NCBI GenBank assembly: GCA_025024175.1
Contig: QCXZ01000075.1
Coordinates: forward strand, 6,634,001-6,698,000
Direction: 5' to 3'
Origin: Rhyzopertha dominica
Lineage: Eukaryota; Arthropoda; Insecta; Coleoptera; Bostrichidae
DNA: 64,000 nucleotides
The notes under the pieces are model-generated. The model had not been told where the DNA came from and ran no database searches. It saw only the letters and a list, made by a program, of their open reading frames with translations. Below, in pieces: positions 9,744-20,866 of the stretch. The position numbers were made by a program, and so were the translations under genes. Every line of letters starts with the position of its first letter. The stretch's first letter is position 1.

Positions 9744-10714
9744 TCTATCAAAATGGCATATTCAGTAACAGTGGAATATTTGTGATGAAAGTCACAAAAT
9801 TTAATAAAACAAATAAGTTAATAATTTACTTAATCATATTTAATCAGTATCAATCATGCATACTAGGTGTATTATAAATTATGACCTACAGCCAAATTAT
9901 TATGAATAGGTTTATTTTATACTTTCATACAGGGGCAGTCTTGACGAAAAATAACAAACTATAATCAACCGAAATCAGAAGAACATAATATGAAGTAGAA
10001 ACACATTCGCTTGTCTGAATCTAACCATATTTTAGTGCAACAATATCGTTCTACTTCGCAGTAACATACAGCCTTATGTGGTGAGGTAATAAAAAAAAAC
10101 ATCGATAAATTCCACCAGAAGATATGTTTACTTCAGTTGTTTTTTTTCCGAAAAATTAGTCAAATGTGATAATCGATTGATAATGCATGCAATGCCTTAC
10201 AAGCAGACTTACTTCTAAGAATCCACTGCAACTGTTAATGCCAATTTTTTAAGAAGGAAGTGCAGTAAAATTGTGGAGAACGTTTAGCTAAAAAGCTGCA
10301 ACTTGTTTCGGAAAAATAAGTTTCATTCAAAATGAGATTCACCACAAGTAATTTGGTTCTGGTGTGTAAAATTAATTCACCAATACTTTTTATCGATTTG
10401 ATGGTGAGCACAATGTATAAATCGTTAAACTTCGTCACTTATTCTGTGATCCACGGAGTTGTTGTCCAGTGGCATCGCTTTCAAAAAATCCCAACAATTT
10501 TTTTCATAACAGGCAATTTTTTGCAAATATTTTTTTTGTTCTTGTGTTAGCTCTCTAATAAGAGGAGCTAAAAAACGAAGTAGGATCATTCCATGTTCTT
10601 TGAACGATTTAATTTTAAGAAAATCTAATTTTTTTTTAATAACCCTCCAAACTCCTTTTACATTTACATTCTTACAAAAATGGTAGCTGGAATGGATGAG
10701 CCAAGATGAATTTG
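9744..10714. other. No recognisable gene
   Basis: AT-rich sequence. Short opposite-strand frames at 10235-10550 are shadows of each other without a known match. Confidence 0.45.
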
Positions 10715-10880
10715 GGTGAAATTGAACATATTAAGAACTGGTCATGCTAGATGTAATTCGATGTTGTTTAAATTGAATGCATTGGAAAATCCATATTGTC
10801 AGTGTAGTCAAGTGGAAGGAACTGTACACACCTTATTGAAGAATGTCTGACATGTTTTCCAGGAGGCTTTTCTGATTTTC
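10715..10880 (+). pseudogene. Non-LTR retrotransposon C-terminal fragment (zinc-knuckle-like)
   Basis: ILRTGHARCNSMLFKLNAL is followed by ENPYCQCSQVEGTVHTLL and, after a one-base shift, EECLTCF. The spacing C-x-C, H and C after an LRTGH block is the usual carboxyl end of I/R1/Jockey-type ORF2 proteins downstream of the RT or RNase H. No upstream RT is attached. Fragment of about 50 codons. Confidence 0.65.
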
Positions 10881-12397
10881 ACCGTTGTCTCCAGAAGCAA
10901 AAACTTGGTTATCCTCTATCAAAGATTTATATTTTTTGTGTATTATATTTTGATTTGTCATACGAATATACGAGTATATAGTAGAGCTTTCTTTTTCCGC
11001 AATAAAGTAAGTAATGGTTTTAAAGACGATAACGCAAAATAAGTTTTATATGTTGCAAACAAAGGTTTTAAATGAAAAAGGTTAAGATTTTTAGCGCAGT
11101 CAAGTGAACTGACAGATTTTATTAGACACTTGCGCCTACGTGAAAGTATTCTTACATCGAAACATCCATTGCTACCGTCATTAAAATAATTAGCTATACG
11201 TGTCGATACTTATTCATACTTTCTTCCTTTCCGTCCTACAAATATAGTCGGCAATCCGAGCGAAAAGATAACAAACGTTCGATACTTCACGCAGTTCTTT
11301 TTGTGTCGATTAAAAGTGGAATGCCTTACATTTTCACGGTTGACAAAGCGAAGAATGCACGGCATAACAAAGCAGAGCTCTTCATGCTACACGCCACCGT
11401 AAGATTGTTATCAAAAAAGTTTCTGAATGTGTGTAATTCCGTAGCAGAACCACGCCTCGATTTTTTAGTCACGCTAATTATTTAGAAACGTTTTGTGGAT
11501 CTGACCGTAACTTGCATGCAGATGAGCGTGGAGACGCTGTTAAAATTAATGCACGTAATTCTGAAAGTAAATGTATTTATTTAAAAAAAACCATAGCAGT
11601 AACAAAATAGTTGTGTGAAAATTTTATTTTTAAAATATTATGCCTGCTAAATGGCCTCCTCCTTTCTCCATACACTTTTGAAGCCGAACGATGAAATTCT
11701 GCATATTGTAATAAAATATTGTAATTCTTTCTAAAATTTAATCACTCACTCGCATGTGTTGGCATTCCTTATTAATTCGTAGGTGCTGTAGACTAACGTT
11801 TTTAAATATCGTCAAAAAGAAGCGTGGTGGGTTTGAATCAAGCAAAAATCGAAAATATAACCTGCTCTGCAAAAAGTTTAGGCAAGTAGCCCCTTTTAAA
11901 GAGTTTGGTAAAGCAATTTACCCATCCAAATGTTTAATGTCCAGGTTGACCCATGTTTATTAAGACATTTCTGTTTGTTTTGGTCCATATTATATGCGTT
12001 ATATTGTGCGCTCTTTTTTCAACATCCGGTGTAGCCCAAATAAGAGTACTTCCCACTTTCTTGAATTAGGCATTTTATTTAAAAAAAAATTCTCCTCAGG
12101 TTAACAGTTTCAAAGCTACAGAGCGTACAAAATTAACGTTTTCGTCTATTTCTTCTGGAGCATCATCTCATCATCTGGCAGAAATTCATTGATTTCCGGT
12201 AGTCCATTGTCTTGGATAAAGTCCCTGATGCGATTACTCTATTAGTAAAAAAATTAGTTATTAAAAATATTAACTAAGACGCTCACAATACTTAAAATTT
12301 CTACTGAATTCGATAGTTGCTTTTATGTAGTTTGTGTTTTCAGTTTTTAAACTTTTGTTTTTGCAGTAAAAACGTCTTAGTTAAACTTACATTGAAG
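10881..12397. other. No supportable gene
   Basis: No known protein similarity. TTTTTTCAACATCCGGTGTAG at 12016-12035 looks like the kind of end seen on insect DNA transposons, but no partner was located. The 60-70 codon frames at 11303 and 11754 are unrecognised. Confidence 0.4.
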
Positions 12398-12690
12398 ATG
12401 GTTTATTCAATTGCCGAAAGGGTAGAAATAATTATTATTTACAGCGCTAACTTACTATAGCTCTGTTTATGCGGCAAGCTAGTCATGGAGAAATTCCAAG
12501 ATATTGGATCTGTATTATGTGAATAAAAGAGCAGTAATTATTTGATCATTTTCGCATGGATCTAACTAGCGCCGTACTCAGCTGTAGGGAAAGTTACAAA
12601 TTCCATCCCTTCAAAATGAAAACTCTCCAGAAACTCGGCGAATGTGACTTTGACGTAAGATTTCAACTCTGCCGTATTTTATAGAAAAGA
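12398..12690 (+). pseudogene. mariner-like transposase N-terminal remnant (MVYS type)
   Basis: The start MVYSIAERVEIIIIYSA is nearly identical at DNA level to the transposase start at 18931. After a large deletion the frame resumes with FQDIGS, FRMDLTSA, and YKFHPFKMKTLQKLGECDFDVRFQLC, which matches the family's region before the first catalytic aspartate (KFHPYKxxLxQxLxxxDxxxRxxFC). The catalytic core is absent. Multiple stops. A relative of the element at 18303. Confidence 0.7.
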
Positions 12691-14196
12691 CTGTAGTAAA
12701 TCCAAATCTAATGATTTCTTTAATGACCGTGCAAATAACAAGTATGCGCTACTAGATCGCTTGAATGTATTAAGAAATCATTGAAAATATGATGGATCAT
12801 AGAACAATTAGAAAACAAACATGACGTTAAAGGAAATCAATAGCTAGACGAAAATCGTTTGTTTTACCAATAGGGTTTCATTACTTGGTTAAATAATGGA
12901 CTTCCTGATCATTTTAATTGGTAGGCGTGGAAAAATTGATTGCCCGCCAGTGCCACCGTATGAAAAGAATTTGCTGTAAGGTCGTGGATTTTTATAGTTT
13001 TTTCATTGTTACTAATACCTTGTAAAAATAGTAGATAAAAGAATGTAAAGAGAAAATATGGGATGTGCCTAAGGGCTATACTTAAAAACGTTATTTCAAA
13101 AGTTGTCCCTCCTGCAAACAAAAGTTCACCTGCTTTTAAAACTGTAAGAGTATTGTTAAAAAGACATTATATAATTACTTACTTGCCTTTGACAAGTACT
13201 TCCTTATTTTGTCTTTACGTGAAATTGATTAAAAAAATATATAGCTTCTAACATTCGTCATTTCTTCGTAAGTGGTTATGTTTATTATTTCTTCCTAAAC
13301 TCATTTGTTATACGACTCTCATTCATTAGTGAATAAAAAATGAATAGGTTTCAATTGATTTTAGCTATGAAAATGCATTGTTTATTATTCAAAGGAAGTT
13401 ATTAAAATTTTGCCGACAGCTCCAACGGTATCCATCCATCGATAATCATCATATTTCTAAACAGGTGCGCAATAGAGCAAGAGTATGTGTAAATAATATT
13501 CCAAGACGATTTCCGTTTCTCTAGAGAACGCGACGCACTTGGCAATCGCAGTGCAAAACGGAATAGGGAGATCCTAGTACGTCCAAGTCCACTTCCTCTT
13601 TTCATAGCATTCACACCGTCTGCATACAAAACAAGTATAACCGTACATTCCGGCTTGATAACACCTTCAGGCGAATTGTGATGTGCGATAAAGCGCACAT
13701 GGTGTGCTCCTGGGGCACAAAGAAAATGAAACTAGCTGCATATAGTGTTGCGAGAGTGCATTCTCTTATTATGACGAAGAAACTGCTATACCGGGTGTTT
13801 CAAGGAGAATGATTTACCCTCAGTAGTATCTGCGGGGGCAAATTCAAATAAAATTCCGAAACAAATCGATATTATTTCGAAGGGGCGGGGCATCGTATCA
13901 TATAGCTTTCGAAGTAGATGGAACAATCCTTTACTTTTGGAAGCACTAACCCTACTTTGGACTTACAGCACTACCACTGTATTATTAAACAAATACTCTC
14001 TTGTTCCCACAATTCGCGTTTGATCCCCACTAATCCATACTCTTTAGGGTTAACTCTTTTGACTAAGTATTCCTTCAATTGTGGAAGTCTAATTTCCCTT
14101 TCTAAAAATTTTGACTTGTTCCAGATACAAATGAATTGTTAGAATTGACGGTATAATTGCATTTGAGAAGTTTGAACGTAAAGTTTGATAAAATTA
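12691..14196. other. No supportable gene; unassigned minus-strand frame
   Basis: A 98-codon minus frame at 13402-13698 lies in a GC-richer patch but has no recognisable domain. CCGGGTGTTTCAAGGAGAAT at 13795-13814 has the look of a transposon terminus; no inverted partner was found. The 13918-14142 frame is unrecognised. Confidence 0.4.
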
Positions 14197-14275
14197 AAAC
14201 GCATGTCTATGCCGTGCTGTCTGCACCTCAACCAACTGCAGATAGATCTATTTTGCTGTCATTACAGCTCATCAG
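14197..14275 (-). mobile_element. Hammerhead-bearing element, copy 3 (fragment, core mutated)
   Basis: About 79 bp match the ribozyme region and downstream arm of copies 1 and 2. CTGATGA is intact at 14269-14275, where the copy is truncated. The GAAA box reads AAAA because G12 is changed. The 5' arm of stem I is missing. TGCAGTT and ATA-GATC-TAT remain. This is a dead ribozyme. Confidence 0.75.
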
Positions 14276-17200
14276 TTCTGTTAATGGTAGTCCAATTGAA
14301 TGTAGACATGTCAGGAAGTGCTTTAAAGAATCATCATATTTACTGGCTTTCTGACATTTTTTTTTCAGTTTTGGCCCCAGCTTTGAAAAACGATTGTAAC
14401 ACATTACTTTCTGATTTTTTCCAACGGACCCATTGTATATTTAAATTTTAGAATTCCGTTTCTAATTCATTTTTTTATCAAAGATATCTTGGACTTTATC
14501 GATGACAGGAAAATAACTCGTAATGGCTATTTGTATTCAGTCAGTTCTTGTGTGGTTCTGTAAATATTTTGAAACCTGATTTTTGAAGATCAATTTTATT
14601 ATTTGTCTTTTGAACGAAAATAATGTCCTTAATTCTAAGTTCTTTGAATTCGTTCTTTTATTTTTACCAGAATTAACTTTTCTTGTTTGAGTTACATGAG
14701 CGTTGTTCAATTAAAGTATTTCTTTCAATCACAATTTTTTCAGGTTCACTAATATTTGGACAATCATCTTCATTCTTAGCGTTTACCGCTCTTCCTGATG
14801 TTGTATAGCTTGTTTCAGTCAAGGAATAGGCTTTAAAAAATAGTAATAGGGTTTCCTGGACGCTTTTTAGATTCATTTTGAGTTATAATGTTCGCCTTCG
14901 CACTGCTATTGCCATACTCTGGTCTAGCATATGCCATGCCTTATGCTGGTTCTAGCATATTTTTATTTCAACATTACAAAAGAGGCATGAGATAAATACT
15001 GAAATATTGGTGCTTGTAAGACTAATTTCGACACTAACGCTCTCTACTTTATGAGTTAGCTCATTTAGTTATCTAAATTTGTAATAGTATTATTTAGATA
15101 TTATTTTTGAGCCAACAATTGTCGGTTCGTCTAATCTTGATGTATGTGATGTATTCTGAGATGTTCCAGTGTTGCACTTGAAAACATATTTTGCTTTTTC
15201 GGCCTCAGTTAGACTCTGTCACTGCAGCTTTCGAAGTCTAACGTGTTTCTTAGCTTCGCTAATTCTAATATAATTTTTCGGCGATCTGTAACTATTCTAA
15301 AGTTTGCAGGATTCTTTTTGGGTTCATGCCTTTTAATNTTGCTGAAATCTTTCTGTTTAAGTATGTGTGAATAGTTGAAAACAACTATATTCAATGTTTC
15401 TGCCTACACTTTTGCGAGATTGTTGAGTGTTAGATTGTATAATATGTGAAATGTAAAAATACAAATAAATGTAAACGGCGAGGGTAAATCGTAGGTTGAG
15501 CGCTGAGCGTCATTTTTTTGCCTGTTATGCATATACGCACACATCCATCCATATCCAGATACATCCAGGTCACAGGTCCTCGATTGACAAGACTGAAGAC
15601 TGATGACTGAGACGACATGTTCCTACAAAAACTTGCGATAGATTTCGAACAGATGGGAGCAGTATGACCCAAAACAGCAAGAGCGGTAGTTTCATCGGCT
15701 ACAACATGGACGGGTTTTATACCTTTCGAGTCTGAATCAACCCAGTCTCTGAATTTCCCCATAAATTCCAAGACTTATTGGTGATGGACGGGTTTTTCAC
15801 TGGACCAGCTCTAGAACCATCGTTATTTTAAAAAAATAAACTGACTATTTACACCTGCTCCTGTATGGTAAATACCATATTGAATTCAATAATTTAATTT
15901 ATCTTCAATCTGTGTTATGAGAGCTTTACTATAGCACTCATTTGAGTGGAATAATCAACTCCATGATATCATTAGTGGTATAATGAAAAATCTACAATAA
16001 GAGTTAGCAAAATTAATGGCAGATGAAGTCACTTGCACTGAATTCTTGCTAATGATATTTAAATTTTGTTGGGCTAGCTCTCTTCTAAAAAGGCTGAAAA
16101 CTTAGTAGGAAGAATTGGAAGTACTTACTTATTGTGGCTTCACTGTCATTAATCATTCTTCCAAGAATTTTTAGGCTGTTTTTTTGGTTTCGAATGAAGT
16201 TTAAAAATAATCCTCACACTTAGCATGGCGTTTTCGTTTCAGTTTCTTCTAAATTGATTGCTTAAAAAACCATTAAATGATACTAATATTAACATTTTGT
16301 TTCTTTGGGTTTGTAACTCCCAACACTGAATAGAAAGACCAAAGACTGTGGAGAATTTAAAATTCTTCAATGATTCTTTAACAAATGCCAATGTTACTTT
16401 TTCTCTTCCTTCATTTTTCATGTTCTTGGATCTACATTATGCAGTGAACCGTTTATAAAAAATTTCTACTTACCTTGCGACTTACCTGGTAAAAGTGAAG
16501 AGACGATATTTGCGGTAGCTTTATTATGGGATTACAATATTAATTCACAATTAGTAGTAAAAATTGCTGACGTTTTAAAAACTTGTTTACAACAAATTGA
16601 GCAGTTATCATAACACTCAGAATGTTATTAGTTACAACAAATTTGAGCGGTTACCATAATACTCCAATATATTTCTTTGATTTTTATATTGAATGGTAAA
16701 TAGTAACGCAGGTAATTATTATATGGGGCGTAAAAAGTCAGGAAGGTAAAAACGCGATAAAAAATTGAAGACCGAAGTTAATACAGTTAATCTCGTCTAT
16801 GTAGATTTATATAATTTGACAGCGATTTTTTTACAACTAGCCTAATAAGTTCAATACCTAAAATTGTTAGATATTTCGCAATTAAGCCTGATATTTTGTT
16901 ATAGCATCCCATAACTGTCATATTAGTCACACCTACTCCCCAATCTGTATCATCAAGTTATGTAAAACACCAACCTCAATTATCATAATACGCACGTAAT
17001 AACACCATTCTCGTTTTGCGTGAAATTCCCCGAGTATTAGAATTAGCATTTTTTGCAAATTCCAGTAGCTTTGATATTTTCTTAAATACTGCGGAACGAG
17101 AGGTTCTGAGATTTCACGCTGGTTGGAGAGGTGCCCCGCTAGAAATTCGCAATAAATAACAATTAATTCAAGCTAACCATAAAATTCAAAAGGATCGTGG

Positions 17201-18302
17201 GCGTGAATAAATCCGGCNCGCTTCACGCACTCAGCGGGAGGTATACCGATGATATTTACGGGATTTTTTTATGAGGCACCGTAACTTTCTTTTTATTGCT
17301 ATTTATTATACGGTGTGGTATATACATACGATACGAGTACTCAGAAACTTTTACAAAATGTTAAATATTTTAGATCGCACGTAAACCAATATATCCATAA
17401 CTTTTTTGGAAATGATGAAAAATCCTTGACATCTGTACTAGCTCCAACACTTATTAACACATTTGTGGCAATCGTGGGCGTTTGTTTATTTCGTGGTTTA
17501 TTAATTTTATCACAAACTTTCGAATTTAAATAATTATTAACCACCTACGGTATATTTTGTAATTGATTCAGGTCTAAATTTTTTCCGGCGTATAAAATGG
17601 AAGTATGTCAACACATTTTGAATAATTAATTAAAAAACACTTGGAATACCTGGGTAATGGACATATTAAGAGCAGTGATGTCATGGAGAAGCGACCTTCA
17701 CTCTTAACATTCTTCTAAGAAAAAACTCTGTTCCTGACTTTATAATCTTATTTCTTTGTCACTAATATTTGTTTGTATCTTTTCACGTGCTACCATTTGG
17801 AGTCTTTTTAAATCTAGTCGAAGCATAACACCAACGGAAGCCATAGTCTATAACGAAGAATTACACTCATGAAAAAGGAATACTGCCTAAACACACCACT
17901 TAATTCCAAGCTTCTAATATCAAATTACTTGCGCTAGAGTACACAAAGGCGCGAGGGAAGCCCTTAAGACACGGAGATCATATTTCCATTGGAATTGATG
18001 TTTAAATATGAAATGCAGACAAAAGGAAGATTATCATTCTCACAACTCCATTGGATGTTATTAAAGTGTATGGTTGTTTTAGGCGTTATAGAATCTAAAT
18101 AAAGAATTTAGGAATACTAAGATATTCAGTTACTAGTGGTTATAGAGTATACGATGAAAAACCCTGTATTGTGTAAATATAGGTGAGATAAATAACGAGC
18201 TAACACCAGTACAATACACACAGTACGTACAAATAAAACAAAAAGGATATTCACAAGTAATAAGAAAATAACTCTTCATCACGTAATTATAAAACTAAGT
18301 AG
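14276..18302. other. Long stretch with only unassigned decayed frames
   Basis: No known gene or transposase was recognised. Minus-strand frames at 14673-14876 and 15209-15394 (KKNPANFRIVTDRRKIILELAKLRNTL, interrupted) could be one decayed transposon ORF, but I cannot name it. A short direct duplication, ACAACAAATTGAGCAGTTAT, is repeated with changes at 16589 and 16632. Ambiguous bases at 15338 and 17218. Confidence 0.4.
15430..15771 (-). other. Unrecognised 113-codon open frame
   Basis: This is one of the longer uninterrupted frames outside transposons, with ordinary amino-acid composition in its first 80 residues (FRDWVDSDSKGIKPVHVVAD and following) and a hydrophobic, AT-rich tail. It starts with ATG at 15771 and ends at TAG. 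No signal peptide, membrane segment or known motif is apparent. It could be a fragment of an unidentified transposon ORF, a host exon read past its splice site, or chance. I do not assign a function. Confidence 0.2.
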
Positions 18303-19211
18303 ACAGGGTGATTTTTTGAAAACTTCTCACCTTAAATAACTTTAAATAGAGGAAAAATTTAAAATTTTGCAAAAACAGGTAAACTTTTGTTTGCAGGGGG
18401 ACAACTTTTGAGATAAGTTTTTAATGGATAGCGCTTACCCTCTTAGCGGGGTAGATACCCCTTCAAAAATTTTAAATGAAACTACCCATCTTACGATACA
18501 TCATTTAAAAGCGTATTACACAAGGAGTCTTGCCATGTAATTAGTTTTACTATTTTTTACCCATTGACGGGGTAGTGGGTCAAAAAGTGCATTGCAGCAA
18601 GTGGCTTATAAAATGGAATATTTTGGACTTTTTTAACAGAATTTATTGTCTTGCAGTTACAATAAAAATTGTCCTTACTTAAGCCTAAAAAAACTTGTTA
18701 AAAAATAATTGTTACACCTAAGCAAAATGCCAAAAATACTTAAAATTTTCGTTCGACATTACTTGATATTGCAACTCGACAGTTTATACTGAATTGGCTA
18801 AATAATTATCTACTTTGTGTTTCTAATTTTTTGTTTCAACTTTTTGGCTACTTCTTTGGCACGACCATCTTTTTGTTCACATTCCTTTTTATAAATCGCG
18901 TGAAATTTTAAAGTGAGAGTCCAAGTGATAATGGTTTATTCAACTGCCGAAAGGGTAGAAATAATTTTTATTTACGGTGCTGAGCATAGCTGTGCTCGTG
19001 CGTCAGCAAGGGTGTTTAACGAACGGCACCCCGATAAAAATGTTGACGCTAGGTACATTCTCGATCTCGTGCAGAAATTTCAAGACACTGGATCTGTAGT
19101 AAACAAAAAAGGGCAGGGAATAGAGTCGTTGATGAAATGGCCCAACTTGAAGTACTTGGTCATTTTGCAATGGATCCAACTAGCTCTTTGCGTAACATTT
19201 CTACAGCCAAA
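18303..19211 (+). pseudogene. mariner-like element 5' part with transposase N-terminus (MVYS type)
   Basis: The element probably begins at ACAGGGTGATTTTTTGAAAA (18303), typical of transposon ends. It has a 600-bp leader containing two GGGGTAG-type boxes. The transposase starts at 18931 with MVYSTAERVEIIFIYGAEHS and continues with SARVFNERHPDKNVDARY, LVQKFQDTGSVVNKK. After a one-base frameshift near 19120 it reads VDEMAQLEVLGHFAMDPTSSLRNIS. This is the helix-turn-helix region (DUF4817-like) of an insect MLE transposase. The catalytic DDE/D part is missing because a PLE fragment begins at 19212. The related remnant at 12398 shows the family is repeated here. Confidence 0.8.
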
Positions 19212-19485
19212 TAACAAAAGTGTCATCTACATACCTATACCAACATTTTGGCTTAAACTGAAAACTGTTGATCGCTACTTCTTCAAAATTTTCCATAAAC
19301 AAAATGGCCACTACAGGACTTAGAGCTGAACCCATTGCACAACCTGATTTTTGTTCATAAAAATTATTGTTTCATAAGAAATAAGTTGATTTTAAACAGT
19401 GCTTAGATAATCTGGCTATCGTGTCACCTGGGTAATCTCTACTAAACTTGGCTTTGATGATATCTATCGTTAATCTATCAAATGA
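19212..19485 (-). pseudogene. PLE family 1 RT fragment, copy D
   Basis: On the minus strand the fragment reads IDIIKAKFSRD, GDTIARLSKHCLKSTYFL, a GCAMGSALSP box and VVAILFMENFEEVAIN, then PKCWYRYVDDTFVI with the catalytic YVDD intact. It is truncated at both ends and inserted directly after the MLE helix-turn-helix region. No terminal repeat or target duplication was found. Confidence 0.85.
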
Positions 19486-20866
19486 CCTTTAACACTGCAT
19501 GCGTTAAACTGAAATGATACTCAAAAAGTCATACTTGTCATTCATGAAAGAAAAAGAACTTTCATTAGTGATCGCTGTAACTTTACTTGTAAGTTAAGTA
19601 CATTTTTTATGTTGTATGTAACTTTTTAGCTCTTCTCACAAATTAGGCATGCTGACATCCTTAAATTCTCAAACGAATAAAATTACCATCGCTAATTATC
19701 CAAAACAGTCTGCCTAAACGGCTAGACGTGGTCAGTAGCATACCATAAAAATTAAACGCACGTAGATTACACCACGTTCGTAAATCCATAAACCTAGATG
19801 CACATTTTTATAGCCTCAACCCGATTTTTTATATCGAAATTCAACCGATCCGCCCATTTCCATTTCCACCGCCATCCGTGTGACGCTGTTTTGATTCGCC
19901 TGATAACAAGATGATCCTGCCGGTCGTAAAACAACGTCCGCACCATTTACGTCTGTAATCCTTGAAAAAAACTCCAATAGTCGACCGCAACAGATCGAGA
20001 GTTCATTCATTAACATGCGGTATGGTAGTCGCGCTGACTCGATAGATTCGCATCTGTTATTATGCAATTACGTGAAAACAGATGTTCCCAAGTACGTAGC
20101 GCTGAGGTGGGTTAGCCGGTTAGGCCGTTAATTACCAGGCAATCATCGGTAAAATTGGAATGCAGCAAGGTCGAAGGTTTTCCCGCGCTAGCGATTTTTG
20201 TAAATGCTGCTTTCGCGCTGGCGAAACTTGTGGGTTTTGTTGGTAATGGAGGAATTGATTTCAAAAATTTGTGGATTTCTAGTAGAAACTCTGCGTTATG
20301 TTATTATGGTAAATACAGAAGTACTAAGTGATGGCCTCGATGTTAACGCAATTGTTTTACGTAAGTTTGACCTTCGATACAACTTGCATGCTGAAAAGAT
20401 CCAATCTTATAGATTGGTGCGGTATCCACGTTCCTGCTGCATATTTTTTTTATAATTAGTTCTTTGGAAATCACGTTATCTCATTTTATCATTCCTTTAA
20501 ACATTTTATATTAACATTGATCTACTTAAACTTTATAAATTGGGGAGCATAAGTATAGCTCCACCTTGATTTATCAGAGTGTCTTGTCCAAATGCAAACG
20601 CAATTTAATGTAACTTAGAAGAGGGATAAAAGAAATAAAGATAATAGGAACTGGACTATTTAACGTAAAATTTATAAAAAAGATTTTATGTATTATAACC
20701 GATAATAGTAAATTCATTGAACATAGTCTCCTTTGAGTCTGCACCGTGTCTAAGATAACAAGGTTGATGTATTTTGATTTCAATTTGAACTTTGCATGAT
20801 TATATTGTAGAATATTTTACCTAAATTATTTGTATCCCGGTTGAAATTTATTATTACTCGTATATA
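19486..20866. other. No recognisable gene; GC-richer patch
   Basis: An 83-codon minus frame at 19816-20067 in a GC-richer patch is unassigned. The frames 20204-20455 and 20574-20783 have no similarity I can name. Confidence 0.4.

Noticed and set aside
13402..13698. 98-codon frame as an exon
   Set aside because: No motif, no flanking splice consensus I could defend, and no similarity recognised.
18303..18340. ACAGGGTG-type sequences (18303, 30891, 57997) as ends of one family
   Set aside because: The common part is only about 8 bp, which is frequent at unrelated insect transposon ends; only 18303 is tied to an element.
20090..20160. Possible tRNA or small RNA gene in the GC-richer patch
   Set aside because: No B-box GGTTCGAATCC-like sequence and no cloverleaf could be drawn.
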